This document shows positions 34,406 to 44,515 of a stretch of 46,681 nt of DNA, piece after piece. How positions within the stretch are numbered: position 1 is the stretch's first letter; each line of letters begins with the position of its first letter. The stretch comes from Clostridiales bacterium GWF2_38_85 (GTDB taxonomy: Bacteria; Bacillota; Clostridia; Oscillospirales; CAG-382). Location: assembly GCA_001797275.1 (NCBI GenBank), contig MGOY01000047.1:1-46681 (forward strand), read 5' to 3'. The translations under genes and the position numbers were made by a program. Under the pieces are notes generated by a model. The model ran no database searches and was not told the origin of the DNA. It worked only from the letters and a program-made list of their open reading frames with translations.

Positions 34406-35729
34406 TTTTTTCTCCGATAAATTTCAATAACTCTGCTTCTTCGTTTTCAACCTTTTCTTCAATTACTGCTTCGAGTAGTTTGTCAAGCGTATCTCCGATT
34501 TTCTTGCCTTCGGTTATACCTGTTTCAATTAGATCATTTCCTGTAACCGCAAGCTTTGATAGTGACCAGCAAACATTCTCTGCCATTAGTTGTCCGGTAA
34601 TTTGATTTACTTCGGTTAACATAATATCTCTCTTCGAGAGTTTACCGCCTTTTGCTGCACCGTCTGCTCTCTTCATTTCGAGTAAATCCGCAAATAATTC
34701 GGGAGACAGTTTGTTGAACCATTTTTTTATTGCGATTCTGTCAGGATTTATTGTTGTGTCATGATACTTTATCAGTGTCAGAACTTTGTGCTTTGTTATA
34801 TTATTCAGCTTTAATCGTTGTATAATATCAGCTGCGATTCTCTGACTGACTTCGACATGACCTTTAAAATGGCCTATCTTCTTCTCGTCTTCCTTGTATG
34901 TGTAAGGCTTGCCTGAATCATGCAGGAGTGCCGCCAGCTTCATGTATGGTTCTTTTACTATAGTTTCAACAGCCAGTACTGTATGTGTCCATACATCGTA
35001 CTTATGATATGGGTTGTTCTGTAGTAATCCTTTCATCGGAAGAAGCTCAGGTATTACAATACCAAGAATGTCAATATATTTTAAAAGAACATCCTTTACA
35101 TAGTCCCCGCATAACAGTTTAAATAGTTCCGCTGCTATTCTTTCGGCTGAAATATTGAGAAGCAGTTCCTTTTTGTTATACATTGCATTTTCTGTTTGCT
35201 CATCAATACTAAAGCCAAGAACTGAAGAAAACCTCAAGGCTCTTAAAATACGAAGTGCATCCTCTTCAAATCTTTTTTCTGGATCACCTACGCAGCGTAT
35301 AATGCGATTTTTGATATCGTCTGTGCCATTAAAATAATCAACGAACCTCTCTACCGGGTTATATGCTATTGAATTCATTGTAAAATCACGTCTTGCCGTA
35401 TCATCTTTCAGGTTTGTTGTGAAGGTAACATTTTCGGGCTTTCGGTTTTTTATATATTCGCCATCTATACGATATGTTGTTATTTCAAGGCGAAGATGAT
35501 CGATTATGACTGTCAATGTTCCATGCTTCATTCCGGTTTCTATTACTCTGTATGCTTGAAACACCTCAAGCATCTGCTCGGGAGTTGCATTTGTTGTTAT
35601 ATCAAAATCAGTCGGACTTTTTTCGAGCAAATAGTCACGAACACTTCCTCCGACAAGATATCCTTCAAAGTTATTATTTTTGAGTATATTTAAAGCTTTT
35701 TGAATCGCATCAGGTAAAATGAGCATCAT
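34383..35729 (-). CDS. cca: CCA tRNA nucleotidyltransferase
   Basis: This 448-residue enzyme adds or repairs the 3' CCA of tRNAs. The class II head domain has GYLVGGSVRDYLL and PTDFDITTNATPEQ with the catalytic DxD, and DFTMNSIAY and EEDALRILRALRFSS follow. A C-terminal HD-type segment (LAALLHDSGKPYTY) is present. The frame opens earlier, at 35855, but that part contains a terminator; ATG 35729 has the ribosome binding site AAAGAGG and the right family length. Confidence 0.93.
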   Translation of the reverse strand: MMLILPDAIQKALNILKNNNFEGYLVGGSVRDYLLEKSPTDFDITTNATPEQMLEVFQAYRVIETGMKHGTLTVIIDHLRLEITTYRIDGEYIKNRKPENVTFTTNLKDDTARRDFTMNSIAYNPVERFVDYFNGTDDIKNRIIRCVGDPEKRFEEDALRILRALRFSSVLGFSIDEQTENAMYNKKELLLNISAERIAAELFKLLCGDYVKDVLLKYIDILGIVIPELLPMKGLLQNNPYHKYDVWTHTVLAVETIVKEPYMKLAALLHDSGKPYTYKEDEKKIGHFKGHVEVSQRIAADIIQRLKLNNITKHKVLTLIKYHDTTINPDRIAIKKWFNKLSPELFADLLEMKRADGAAKGGKLSKRDIMLTEVNQITGQLMAENVCWSLSKLAVTGNDLIETGITEGKKIGDTLDKLLEAVIEEKVENEEAELLKFIGEKIETNNLY

Positions 35730-35754
35730 AAATTGCCTCTTTCTGATTTTCTTA

Positions 35755-35792
35755 AAACAAGGTGTTGTACAAAAGTACAGCACCTTGTTTTT
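35755..35792 (-). terminator. Terminator after the threonine/serine exporter genes
   Basis: ACAAGGTGCTGTAC pairs with GTACAACACCTTGT (one G-U pair) on the minus strand, followed by TTT. It overlaps the stop codon region of the exporter gene. Confidence 0.85.
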
Positions 35793-36249
35793 ATGCTTTC
35801 TTAACTTTTTTACTTCTGATAAATTTTGTAATAGGATTGATAATATGCTTCCCAAGAAGTGTTGATACTATAATAGCAAATACCATGCTACCTGCTGACA
35901 ATAATGTGTCAACACCTGACTGGATTGCTTGATTAGTATCATCCTGAACAAAATACATCATTGTTTCGTAGAACAAAACACCCGGGACGAGTGGAATAAT
36001 TCCACAGATAAGAATTACTGTTGTGGGTGTTTTCTTTATGCGAGCAAATATCTCCGCTAGAATACCTATAAACAATGCCGCAGCAAAATATGCCGCCATT
36101 TCATTATAACCTTCGATTATGCTGAACAATGCCCACCCGCTTGCACCGAGAATTGTTGTTAATAGCAATACTCTATTTGGTGTTCTTCGCATCAATGCAA
36201 AGAATAATGTTGCAAATGCTGCTGCGACAATTTCGATATATGCATTCAT
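35791..36249 (-). CDS. Threonine/serine exporter, ThrE_2-type small subunit
   Basis: This 152-residue membrane protein (four or five helices) corresponds to the C-terminal half of ThrE (DUF3815 type), with CGIIPLVPGVLFYETMMYF as signature. ATG 36249 has GGAG upstream; the frame extends to 36291 without a better signal. The other half is the preceding gene; the two probably form one exporter in the membrane. Confidence 0.8.
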   Translation of the reverse strand: MNAYIEIVAAAFATLFFALMRRTPNRVLLLTTILGASGWALFSIIEGYNEMAAYFAAALFIGILAEIFARIKKTPTTVILICGIIPLVPGVLFYETMMYFVQDDTNQAIQSGVDTLLSAGSMVFAIIVSTLLGKHIINPITKFIRSKKVKKA

Positions 36250-36360
36250 ACAAGTCTCCATTCTGCCACTAAATAGGTATGAAAAAGACACATTCTGTAT
36301 AACAGATGATGGTTATACTGATAAACCGTTAAGTGGTTTTTTCTGTGTGAAAATTGTTTA

Positions 36361-37152
36361 TCACGTTAGCAATTTCTCCAATGCAAGCGCAACACCAACA
36401 CCGGCAGCAATGCTGATTGCTGTAACAATCGAATCCAACCATCTGGCACTTCCGGAAACAAGGTCTCCGTTTACACTGTCACGGGTTGCATTTGTTACCG
36501 CAAGTCCCGGGACGAGAGGTATGATGCCGCCTATGATAACTATCGAAACATCGGAATTGATCAGATAGTTGAGAGCAATTGCCGCAACAGCGGTTATAAA
36601 GCTTCCGACAACATTGGCAACAAACAGAAAAACACCGTGTTTTTGCATACTGTCAACAGTAATCTGACAAAGGCATGATGCTATAACGGCACTGATGAAT
36701 TCAAGAATGCCCCCGTCAAACATAATTGTAAAAAATGCAGCTGAAAGACCTGAAAATAATGCAATAAAGAAATAATTAAATTTTTTCTCAGGCTTTTCAA
36801 GCTCTGTAAATGCTTCTTCTACAGTCATTGAATGCTCTGTTATAGCTCTTGATATTTTATTCAGAAGGTCAATACGTCCAAGATCATAGTCTCTTGTTGT
36901 AATTGATTTCATCTTCATATAACTTTTACCGGTTATTGTAACGGTAATAATAACAACAGTCGGCAGTGAAAATATCTGAATGTCATTTCCACCATTCGCT
37001 CGCAACATATTCGATGCGCAGGCATCGGCTCTCGAGGTTTCTCCGCCATTAATGATTATCCCACTGGAAACCAGCAATACAAGCTGAACCAGCCTGCTAT
37101 TAGGATCATTATTCTCTTGTGAATTCAACACAGTTGTCTGATTAAAATCCAT
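36361..37152 (-). CDS. Threonine/serine exporter, ThrE_1 (DUF1212) subunit
   Basis: This protein of about 263 residues has a soluble N-terminus (SSGIIINGGETSRADACASNM, a conserved ThrE motif) and five predicted helices with GGIIPLVPGLAVTNATRD near the end. ATG 37152 is chosen for AGAAGGATG upstream; a longer frame would overlap the PBP gene. It pairs with the small subunit 111 bp downstream. Confidence 0.82.
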   Translation of the reverse strand: MDFNQTTVLNSQENNDPNSRLVQLVLLVSSGIIINGGETSRADACASNMLRANGGNDIQIFSLPTVVIITVTITGKSYMKMKSITTRDYDLGRIDLLNKISRAITEHSMTVEEAFTELEKPEKKFNYFFIALFSGLSAAFFTIMFDGGILEFISAVIASCLCQITVDSMQKHGVFLFVANVVGSFITAVAAIALNYLINSDVSIVIIGGIIPLVPGLAVTNATRDSVNGDLVSGSARWLDSIVTAISIAAGVGVALALEKLLT

Positions 37153-37174
37153 ATGAATCGTACATCCTTCTGTA

Positions 37175-40100
37175 TTATTCAGGAATGCTGATTTCTTCCT
37201 CGGATTCATCGGACGGTATTATAATTACCATGCCGCTTTCTTCTGTACTTGTATCAGGTATACTTTCTTCAGACTCGCTGACATCAGGTATACTGGTGTC
37301 TGGTATGCTTGTATCGGGTATACTTGTGTTAGGAACACTGGTATCTGTTTGGCTGACTTCGGGGGAACTTGTTTCGCTTGCATCCGGTTGACTCTCTTCT
37401 TCCGGTTCCTTATCAACTACGAACCAGGTTGCATCGGGCATTTCACTCTTTTTATAAGTCATATAACTGAATGAGTTTACTGGATGATGTCCTTCAGTTG
37501 GATATGTTGTACCAATATAAACACCTTTTGCTATTATATTCTGGAAGTATGGTAATTTATCTGATGTTGGGAAGGTATAATTGGAGGGTATTTCTCTGTA
37601 TACATATTCAGCATCAACAATCCATATATTTATCTGGAAACTTCGTGTTTCATTTCGTACCAATGCTATTTGAGTGAGATCGGATTCGGGAGTGCTTTCA
37701 GAAGCAATTGCCTTATTTTTTTTATCCCACCATACAAGAACATGAGTATCACATTTCTCTGTAGGCTCTGTTCCCTTCTCAAAATAACCGGTTTCTATTC
37801 TGTCACCGCGTGGATCCTTATAACAGGCCTCTGAAGGTAATTTACCTGAATCAATACAGAAATCAACTTCAACTATATTTGAAGGTCTGTCAAAGTCTTC
37901 GAATACACCTCCATTTGTCTCAGCAAGATGCTCATGCAGCTCGACCATTACATAATCCCATAATGCAAGTGCAGGATTTATGGTGAATTTCCCAAGTGCT
38001 TTGTTTGAGTCATAACCAAACCAGCAAGCACCGACATAATAAGGTGTATAACCTATAAAGTATCTGTCACGGTCATCGTTTGTCGAACCGGTTTTACCTG
38101 CGACTTCAACGTTCAACCCTGTTGCTGCATCACCAAGAGTTACAAGATTACCGGTACCAACAGAAACAACATTTTCAAGCATTTTTGTCATTATATAAGC
38201 TGTTGATTCTTTTATTACAACATTCTGAGTTTTTTCGGTTTTAAGAACCAGGTTGTTCTGGTTATCATAAACTGCGTGATATATTATGGGGCTTGAATAG
38301 ATGCCCTGGTTTGCAAACATAGTATATCCTGCACACATTTCCATTGTTGTTACACCATAGGTGAAACCGCCAAGTCCGAGTGGTGCAAGACCAATGTCGG
38401 ATAAAACTTCACCGCTTTGAGTTACAACTCGTTCTACAACACTTGTAAACCCGAGTTTCTCTGTAAGAAATTTAAAACTGTTTTCAACACCAAGGTCATT
38501 TAATACTTTTACAGCAACTGTATTGAGTGATTTTTCTATAGCAAAATTAATCGTAACAAGTCCATAATACTTATCCGGTGTATTTGGTGGCCAGCGTCTT
38601 GCTTGACCGGTTGGAGAATTTTCTGCTGTATAAGTTTCAAACGGAGTATCATCTATTACTGTTGCATATGTTATGAGACCTTTATCCAATGCTTGTGAAT
38701 ATACCGAAAGCGGTTTTATTGAAGAACCACACTGTCGTCGGCTTTGCGTCGCTCTGTTAAGCTCACGATTGCCAGTCTTCTCTCCGAGACCTCCGATAAT
38801 ACCAAGCACATCACCGTTTTTCGGATCCATAACAACCATTGCAGATTCAGGCATTATTCCGCTCATCCCTGAAAGAAAATCATAATCCTCACGTGCAAAT
38901 ACACTTTCCATTGTATCCTGAACAAAAGGATCCATTGCTGTAATTATTTTCAAACCACCCGAATACAAAAGTCGAGATGCAATTTCTCTGCTGTATCCAT
39001 ATTGCTCCTGAAGGTCATCAAGAACCTGCTCTATGACTGCATCGACATAATACGAGTGTATAACATCAACCGTTTCTTCTTCAGCTGAAGCAAAAGTCAG
39101 CTCTTCAACTGCATATGCTTCATTATATTGCTCAAGTGTTATTTTTTCCTGTTCATACATCTGGGCCAAAACTTCACGACGTCTCTTGAGATTATGCTCC
39201 GGATTTCGAAGAGGATCGTAATAAGTCGGTGATTTCGGTATTGATGCAAGTGCTGCACATTCAACAAGTGACAGTTCTGAAACATCCTTTCCGAAATATG
39301 CTCGCGCGGCAGCTTTGACTCCATATGCATTTTGTGAAAGATATATCGTATTCAGATACATTTCAAGAATCTGTTCTTTTTTATACTGCTTTTCAAGGTC
39401 AAGCGCTCTTAAAATTTCCTGTACTTTTCGTTGTATCTTTACATCATCTTCTTTGGTTATATTTTTTATCAGCTGCTGGGTTATAGTTGAACCGCCACCA
39501 TAACTGTTACTCATTGGTATGAAAAAGTTTACAACAGCCGCAAAGGTTCTCTTAATATCTACACCATTATGTTCGAAGAATCGTTTGTCTTCAATACATA
39601 CAAATGCCAGATATAAATCCTGCGGCATTTCATTATAGGATACCCAGGTTCTGTTTTCACTGCCGTGCAGTTTTTCTCCTTCAATCTCTATTGTATTGCC
39701 GTTTTCATCAACATAATATATTCCGGTTGCCTGATCAAGATCAAATTCAAGTCCGGAGATATCAATTGTACCGTCAACATATTCCTGAACATATTTAAAG
39801 AAAACCGCGCTGACAACTATACCAGTAATTATTCCTACAAGCATAAATGTCAGAAAGGTTACCAAGATATAAGTCAGTGTTTTTTTTAAGACATAAAATA
39901 CTGATTTCAATGAAAAGCCGACAACCTTTTTTGTTGTTGCAACTGCTTTCAAGCTGTTATCAATCAATTTTGTTTTATCATCATTATCATCAGAAATGTC
40001 GTTTTTAGTCTTTTTTAAGGACTTAGTAAACATTTTAGATTTTTGCTCTGTGTTTCCTTCAAGAATATCCTGCTCCGTATTTGCTGAATTGCTATTGTCA

Positions 40101-40216
40101 TCAAATGCAACAACAGGAATATCGGTTTCTTCGACTTGATTTTCTTCCACATTCTTTTTCTTTGGCAATTCGATTGGTTCAATCGGTTCATCAAAATTAT
40201 TTTTATCTTCGTTCAT
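37175..40216 (-). CDS. Class A penicillin-binding protein (PBP1A-like)
   Basis: This bifunctional peptidoglycan synthase has 1,013 residues: an acidic cytoplasmic N-terminus (1 to about 110), a membrane helix (about 113-140), a GT51 glycosyltransferase (IEDKRFFEHNGVD, E209; GGSTITQQLIKN) and a transpeptidase with SxxK (SSIKPL, about 498), SLN (about 560) and KTGS (about 705). A C-terminal tail of about 80 residues is made of Pro/Thr/Ser/Asp repeats (PDTSI) ending in acidic residues. The ribosome binding site is AGAAAGGG. It may be co-transcribed with the exporter genes, 22 bp downstream. Confidence 0.93.
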   Translation of the reverse strand: MNEDKNNFDEPIEPIELPKKKNVEENQVEETDIPVVAFDDNSNSANTEQDILEGNTEQKSKMFTKSLKKTKNDISDDNDDKTKLIDNSLKAVATTKKVVGFSLKSVFYVLKKTLTYILVTFLTFMLVGIITGIVVSAVFFKYVQEYVDGTIDISGLEFDLDQATGIYYVDENGNTIEIEGEKLHGSENRTWVSYNEMPQDLYLAFVCIEDKRFFEHNGVDIKRTFAAVVNFFIPMSNSYGGGSTITQQLIKNITKEDDVKIQRKVQEILRALDLEKQYKKEQILEMYLNTIYLSQNAYGVKAAARAYFGKDVSELSLVECAALASIPKSPTYYDPLRNPEHNLKRRREVLAQMYEQEKITLEQYNEAYAVEELTFASAEEETVDVIHSYYVDAVIEQVLDDLQEQYGYSREIASRLLYSGGLKIITAMDPFVQDTMESVFAREDYDFLSGMSGIMPESAMVVMDPKNGDVLGIIGGLGEKTGNRELNRATQSRRQCGSSIKPLSVYSQALDKGLITYATVIDDTPFETYTAENSPTGQARRWPPNTPDKYYGLVTINFAIEKSLNTVAVKVLNDLGVENSFKFLTEKLGFTSVVERVVTQSGEVLSDIGLAPLGLGGFTYGVTTMEMCAGYTMFANQGIYSSPIIYHAVYDNQNNLVLKTEKTQNVVIKESTAYIMTKMLENVVSVGTGNLVTLGDAATGLNVEVAGKTGSTNDDRDRYFIGYTPYYVGACWFGYDSNKALGKFTINPALALWDYVMVELHEHLAETNGGVFEDFDRPSNIVEVDFCIDSGKLPSEACYKDPRGDRIETGYFEKGTEPTEKCDTHVLVWWDKKNKAIASESTPESDLTQIALVRNETRSFQINIWIVDAEYVYREIPSNYTFPTSDKLPYFQNIIAKGVYIGTTYPTEGHHPVNSFSYMTYKKSEMPDATWFVVDKEPEEESQPDASETSSPEVSQTDTSVPNTSIPDTSIPDTSIPDVSESEESIPDTSTEESGMVIIIPSDESEEEISIPE
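37250..37339. repeat. Imperfect 15-bp tandem repeats in the PBP 3' end
   Basis: Units such as GTATCAGGTATACTT and TGTATCGGGTATACT recur at 15-bp spacing, most clearly at 37280-37339. They encode PDTSI-type pentapeptides. The number could vary between strains by slippage without breaking the frame. Confidence 0.7.
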
Positions 40217-40347
40217 AGGTATACCCTTTCTAATATTAAACTAACAAATTAGTCTCAATTATTTTTATTCAATATAAAACTAAAAAATCAGAGATTTAAC
40301 ATCAAGCAACTGTTGTGAATTTATTTATTAGTTTCATAAACAAAGTA

Positions 40348-41025
40348 TTATAGATTTTTCTTTTCAGCCACAGCGGTTGTTTCACTGAATTTTTTTCTGT
40401 AGGTTTCACAAGCGCAACCGTAAATAGATCCGAGAAGGATAATAAAACCTCCGATTATAAGGCTGTTCCAGTCAAAACCAAACGAAATACTAATTTGTCC
40501 TGACTCAGGGGTCAAAAAGGTGCTTGTTAATGTATATATATAAAATTGTGAAACTAACCCGATAACTATGTTACCAAGTATAACTATTAATCCCACAAAA
40601 TTTATCACTTTTGCATTCTCTTCAGAAAATAGATTCTTTTCAGCTACATTTTTAAACAACCTTGATAAAAATCTAAAAACCGGTGCAAGCATTGCGAGAG
40701 ATGTGATCAAGAATAGAATAAATGCATATATTACAGCTTTGATATCGTTAAGAGATACATTTTCTTTTGGAGTTATAATTTTGAACCCTACACCAAGGTC
40801 TATCGAAAACGACGCAACACCTTCTTTGACCGCAACTTGCTTCATAAAAGGTGGAAGAAGCATTTTTTCAACATCGACATTAACAAAAAAGACAATTGCT
40901 GAAATAATGACAAGCAGAAGAATCGTAATTATCGATATGTAAAATAGTGCTGTTGCCAGTGGAGACAAAAACTTGCTTACTATACACACAGATTCGTATT
41001 TGTTCTTGTTTTTGAATATGTTCAT
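40348..41025 (-). CDS. DUF2975-like four-helix membrane protein
   Basis: This 225-residue protein has four hydrophobic helices, an extracytoplasmic loop between the first two, and the NLFSEENAKVINFVGLIV segment that resembles DUF2975 (usually 'PF..EN...L...G'). It starts 20 bp after dnaE and is probably co-transcribed. The function is unknown. Confidence 0.65.
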   Translation of the reverse strand: MNIFKNKNKYESVCIVSKFLSPLATALFYISIITILLLVIISAIVFFVNVDVEKMLLPPFMKQVAVKEGVASFSIDLGVGFKIITPKENVSLNDIKAVIYAFILFLITSLAMLAPVFRFLSRLFKNVAEKNLFSEENAKVINFVGLIVILGNIVIGLVSQFYIYTLTSTFLTPESGQISISFGFDWNSLIIGGFIILLGSIYGCACETYRKKFSETTAVAEKKNL

Positions 41026-41045
41026 TCTATATACACTCCTTTACT

Positions 41046-44000
41046 TTATTGTTTTTGCTTTAGTGCAACATTATCTGCACCAATAAGCTTCGAAAAATTT
41101 TGAAGTGTTTCTTTGTCTGCATTGCAGTTAATATTTTTTGCTGCAACAAGCTTTTTTTCATCTTCAAAATAAATACAAAGCTTGCTTTTACCTCTACTTT
41201 TTTTCGCAACTGCTAATAATTGCTCCAGATTTTGTTTGTTTTCAGCGGTTACCTTTATATAAATATCTTTATCATCATTAACATCTATAATTTCGGATAT
41301 ATTATTCTGCTTAGCAGCTTTCGTTGCATATTTTACAGTTCTGACAACAATTTTCAATTCATCAGCAGTGTCATTATAACCTTCTTTAAGCGATACTTCA
41401 CCGCTTATTTCAAGTATGCCACCAACAGTCAGCATTTTTGCATATTTATCAAGAGTTTTCGGAAATATTATCAGCTCTGCTTCACCATAACCATCCTCAA
41501 AAACACAGAAAGACATGATTTCATCTTTTTTTGTCGTTTTCAAACGATTTTTAATTATAATACCAACTGCTGTTATAACTTTTTTATCGGCAATTTCGCC
41601 TGTTTCAAGCATTTGTCTCAGCTTTGAAAGATTACAAATGTTATCAGCTCTAAAATTATCTGTCGGATGCCCTGAAATATATATACCTGTCAGTTCTTTT
41701 TCCATCTGAAGTTTGACGAGCAATGGAAATTCTTCTATCTGAGGATATTCAATTTTCAACGAGCTGTTATGTCTGCCCGAATCAAAGAGGCTGATCTGCC
41801 CGGGTGCGTTATTGCGGTTCATATCGGAAAGATTAGATAACGCAATTTCAAAGACAGCACAAAGTCTGCTTCTTTCAATGCCAAAGCTATCAAATACACC
41901 GCACTTTGCCATTGATTCTAACATACGTGTATTAGAATCATTAGCCATTCTTTGTAAAAAATTTTCGACAGAAGTAAATTTTCTTTCTCTTTTTTCATTT
42001 AACAGCTTCTCCACAAAGGTAACTCCAACATTTTTTATCCCGAGAAGTCCGAATCTGATGTTTCCACCCGATACAGTAAAACCCGATTCTGATTCATTTA
42101 TATCCGGGGGTAGCACTGAGATTCCCATACTGCGGCAATCCTCAATGTAATCATAAACTTTTCCGTTATAGCCTATAACCGAACTTATCAACGCGCACAT
42201 ATATTCGGTCGGATAATGAGCTTTCAGATATGCTGTTCGATATGACACAAAGGCGTACCCTGAAGCATGGCTTTTATTGAATGCATATTTTGCAAAATCG
42301 CAAATTTCATCGAAAACCGATGTAGCAATTTGAGAATCAACACCGTTCACAGCTGCTCCTTCAATGAAAGCACTGCGTTCTTTATCCATCAGGTGCTTTT
42401 TCTTTTTAGCCATAGCACGACGGACGATGTCGGCATGTCCGTATGTATAACCCGCCAGTTTTCTGCATATCTGCATAACCTGCTCCTGATATATTATACA
42501 GCCATGTGTCGGCTCAAGTATATCTTTTATTAACTCACATTTATATTTAACCTTATTCGGTGATGATCTGTTTTCAAGGTATTGTGGAATTGACACCATC
42601 GGACCGGGACGATAAAGCGAAATAGCGACTGTTATATCTTCAATTGAACGTGGTTTCAACCGCATAAGGAGTGAACGCATACCATCGCTCTCAAGCTGGA
42701 ACAGACCTTCAGTTCTTCCCTTCTCAAGAAGCATATATGTATCTGCATCATCAAGCGGTATATTATAAATTGAAAAATCAGGTTGATTCTTCTTAATTTG
42801 TTGAACGGCATTCTCAATAATTGTTAGGTATCTTAAGCCAAGAAAGTCGATTTTAAGCAAGCCTAATTTTTCGACTGTAGTCATTGTAAACTGGGTAACG
42901 GTTACATCGCCGCTTTGCGCAAGTGGCAGATATGCATAAACAGGTTTATCGGTAATAACAATCCCTGCGGCATGAATCGATATATGCCGCGGTCTACCTT
43001 CAAGCCGCATAGAATAATCAATTAATTTCTTTATTGAACTATCATTTTTATATAATTCTCTGAGTTCTGAGTTACTCTCAAGCGCTGAATTTACTGTTAT
43101 ATTGAAGTCACGGGAAAACAGTTTCAGGACTTCATCTACATCATTATAAGCCATCCCCAAGGCTCTGCCGACATCTCTGACTGCCGCACGGCAAGCCATT
43201 GTACCGAAGGTAACAATCTGGGCAACATGATCATGACCGTATTTTCTGCCGACATAATCGATAACCTCTCCGCGTCTGTCATTACAGAAATCAATATCAA
43301 AATCGGGCATGTTGATTCTTTCGGGGTTAAGGAATCTTTCAAAAAGCAGTCCGTATCTGAGCGGATCAACTTCAGTTACCCCCATGAAATATGCAGCAGC
43401 ACTACCGACAACCGAGCCTCTTCCCGGTCCAACCGGAATATTATTGCTTTTAGCAAAACGTATAAAATCCCAGACAATCAAATAATACTCCGTAAATCCC
43501 ATTTTGTCAACAACAGCAAGTTCGTAGTTTATCTGTTCTGTGTATTTTTCTTTATTAAAATATAATTTGCCGTCTTTTTCTTTTTTATCAAGACCTTCAA
43601 AACAAATTTTTCGAAGATATTCCTTCGGTGTTTCTCCTGTATCAGGTTTAAATGCAGGCAGATGCAGTTTTGTAAAATCAAAATCGAAATTACACTGTTC
43701 TGCGATTTTTGCTGTATTTTCAATAGCTTCCGGAAATTCGGGAAACAACTTTTTCATCTCTTCTTCCGACTTCAGATAAAACTCATCTGTTGGGAACGCA
43801 TCATTGCCTGCTTCGTCAAACCTGGTATTTGTTGATATGCAGCCGAGTAGTTTCTGTATCTCAGCATCTTCTTTTTTTATATAATGAACATCATTTGTTG
43901 CAACAAGCGGTATTGACAGTTCTCTTGAAAGGTATATAAGTGAAGCGTTAACCTGACATTCCCTCTCAGTGTTATGCTGCTGTAATTCTATATAAAAATC

Positions 44001-44501
44001 ATCACCGAATATACTTTTATACTGCTTTGCTGAATTTCGCGCTGAATGAGTATCACGGTTAAGCAAATGTCTTGATACTACCCCGTAAACACAAGCGGAC
44101 AATGCTATCAGTCCTTCATGGTGTCTCTCAAGTAAAGGAAGGTCGATTCTCGGCCATGAATAGAAACCTTCGGTAAAGGATTGTGATATTAGCCTCATTA
44201 GGTTCTCATAACCGATTGTATTTTTCACAAGCAGAACTAAATGAAAGGGTTCGGAATCGACTCCATGCTGTTTATCGAATCTGCTTCTTGGTGCAACATA
44301 CATTTCACAGCCTATAATAGGCTTTATACCGACTGCTTTACACTCACTGTAAAAATCGACAGCACCGTAAAGAACACCATGATCGGTTATAGCGATTGCT
44401 TTCTGGCCAAGTGCTGCTGCTGCTTTTGGCAACTCAGTAATACGGCATTCGCCGTCAAGCAGGCTGTATTCGGTGTGTACATGCAAATGAGTAAAAGCCA
44501 T
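41046..44501 (-). CDS. dnaE: DNA polymerase III alpha subunit (DnaE type)
   Basis: The 1,151-residue replicative polymerase starts with a PHP domain (THLHVHTEYSLLDG), followed by the polymerase core with VGPGRGSVVGS, the catalytic MPDFDIDFCNDRR (about residues 394-406) and AFNKSHASGYAFVSYRTAY. A helix-hairpin-helix and an OB fold (ITAVGIIIKNR) are at the end. There is no exonuclease insertion, so it is DnaE rather than PolC. The gene before it ends 14 bp upstream. Confidence 0.95.
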   Translation of the reverse strand: MAFTHLHVHTEYSLLDGECRITELPKAAAALGQKAIAITDHGVLYGAVDFYSECKAVGIKPIIGCEMYVAPRSRFDKQHGVDSEPFHLVLLVKNTIGYENLMRLISQSFTEGFYSWPRIDLPLLERHHEGLIALSACVYGVVSRHLLNRDTHSARNSAKQYKSIFGDDFYIELQQHNTERECQVNASLIYLSRELSIPLVATNDVHYIKKEDAEIQKLLGCISTNTRFDEAGNDAFPTDEFYLKSEEEMKKLFPEFPEAIENTAKIAEQCNFDFDFTKLHLPAFKPDTGETPKEYLRKICFEGLDKKEKDGKLYFNKEKYTEQINYELAVVDKMGFTEYYLIVWDFIRFAKSNNIPVGPGRGSVVGSAAAYFMGVTEVDPLRYGLLFERFLNPERINMPDFDIDFCNDRRGEVIDYVGRKYGHDHVAQIVTFGTMACRAAVRDVGRALGMAYNDVDEVLKLFSRDFNITVNSALESNSELRELYKNDSSIKKLIDYSMRLEGRPRHISIHAAGIVITDKPVYAYLPLAQSGDVTVTQFTMTTVEKLGLLKIDFLGLRYLTIIENAVQQIKKNQPDFSIYNIPLDDADTYMLLEKGRTEGLFQLESDGMRSLLMRLKPRSIEDITVAISLYRPGPMVSIPQYLENRSSPNKVKYKCELIKDILEPTHGCIIYQEQVMQICRKLAGYTYGHADIVRRAMAKKKKHLMDKERSAFIEGAAVNGVDSQIATSVFDEICDFAKYAFNKSHASGYAFVSYRTAYLKAHYPTEYMCALISSVIGYNGKVYDYIEDCRSMGISVLPPDINESESGFTVSGGNIRFGLLGIKNVGVTFVEKLLNEKRERKFTSVENFLQRMANDSNTRMLESMAKCGVFDSFGIERSRLCAVFEIALSNLSDMNRNNAPGQISLFDSGRHNSSLKIEYPQIEEFPLLVKLQMEKELTGIYISGHPTDNFRADNICNLSKLRQMLETGEIADKKVITAVGIIIKNRLKTTKKDEIMSFCVFEDGYGEAELIIFPKTLDKYAKMLTVGGILEISGEVSLKEGYNDTADELKIVVRTVKYATKAAKQNNISEIIDVNDDKDIYIKVTAENKQNLEQLLAVAKKSRGKSKLCIYFEDEKKLVAAKNINCNADKETLQNFSKLIGADNVALKQKQ

Positions 44502-44515
44502 ATCAACCTCGTTTT

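Noticed and set aside
35730-35855. N-terminal extension of the CCA-adding enzyme
   Set aside because: It spans the terminator 35755-35792 and lacks similarity to the family; ATG 35729 has a ribosome binding site.
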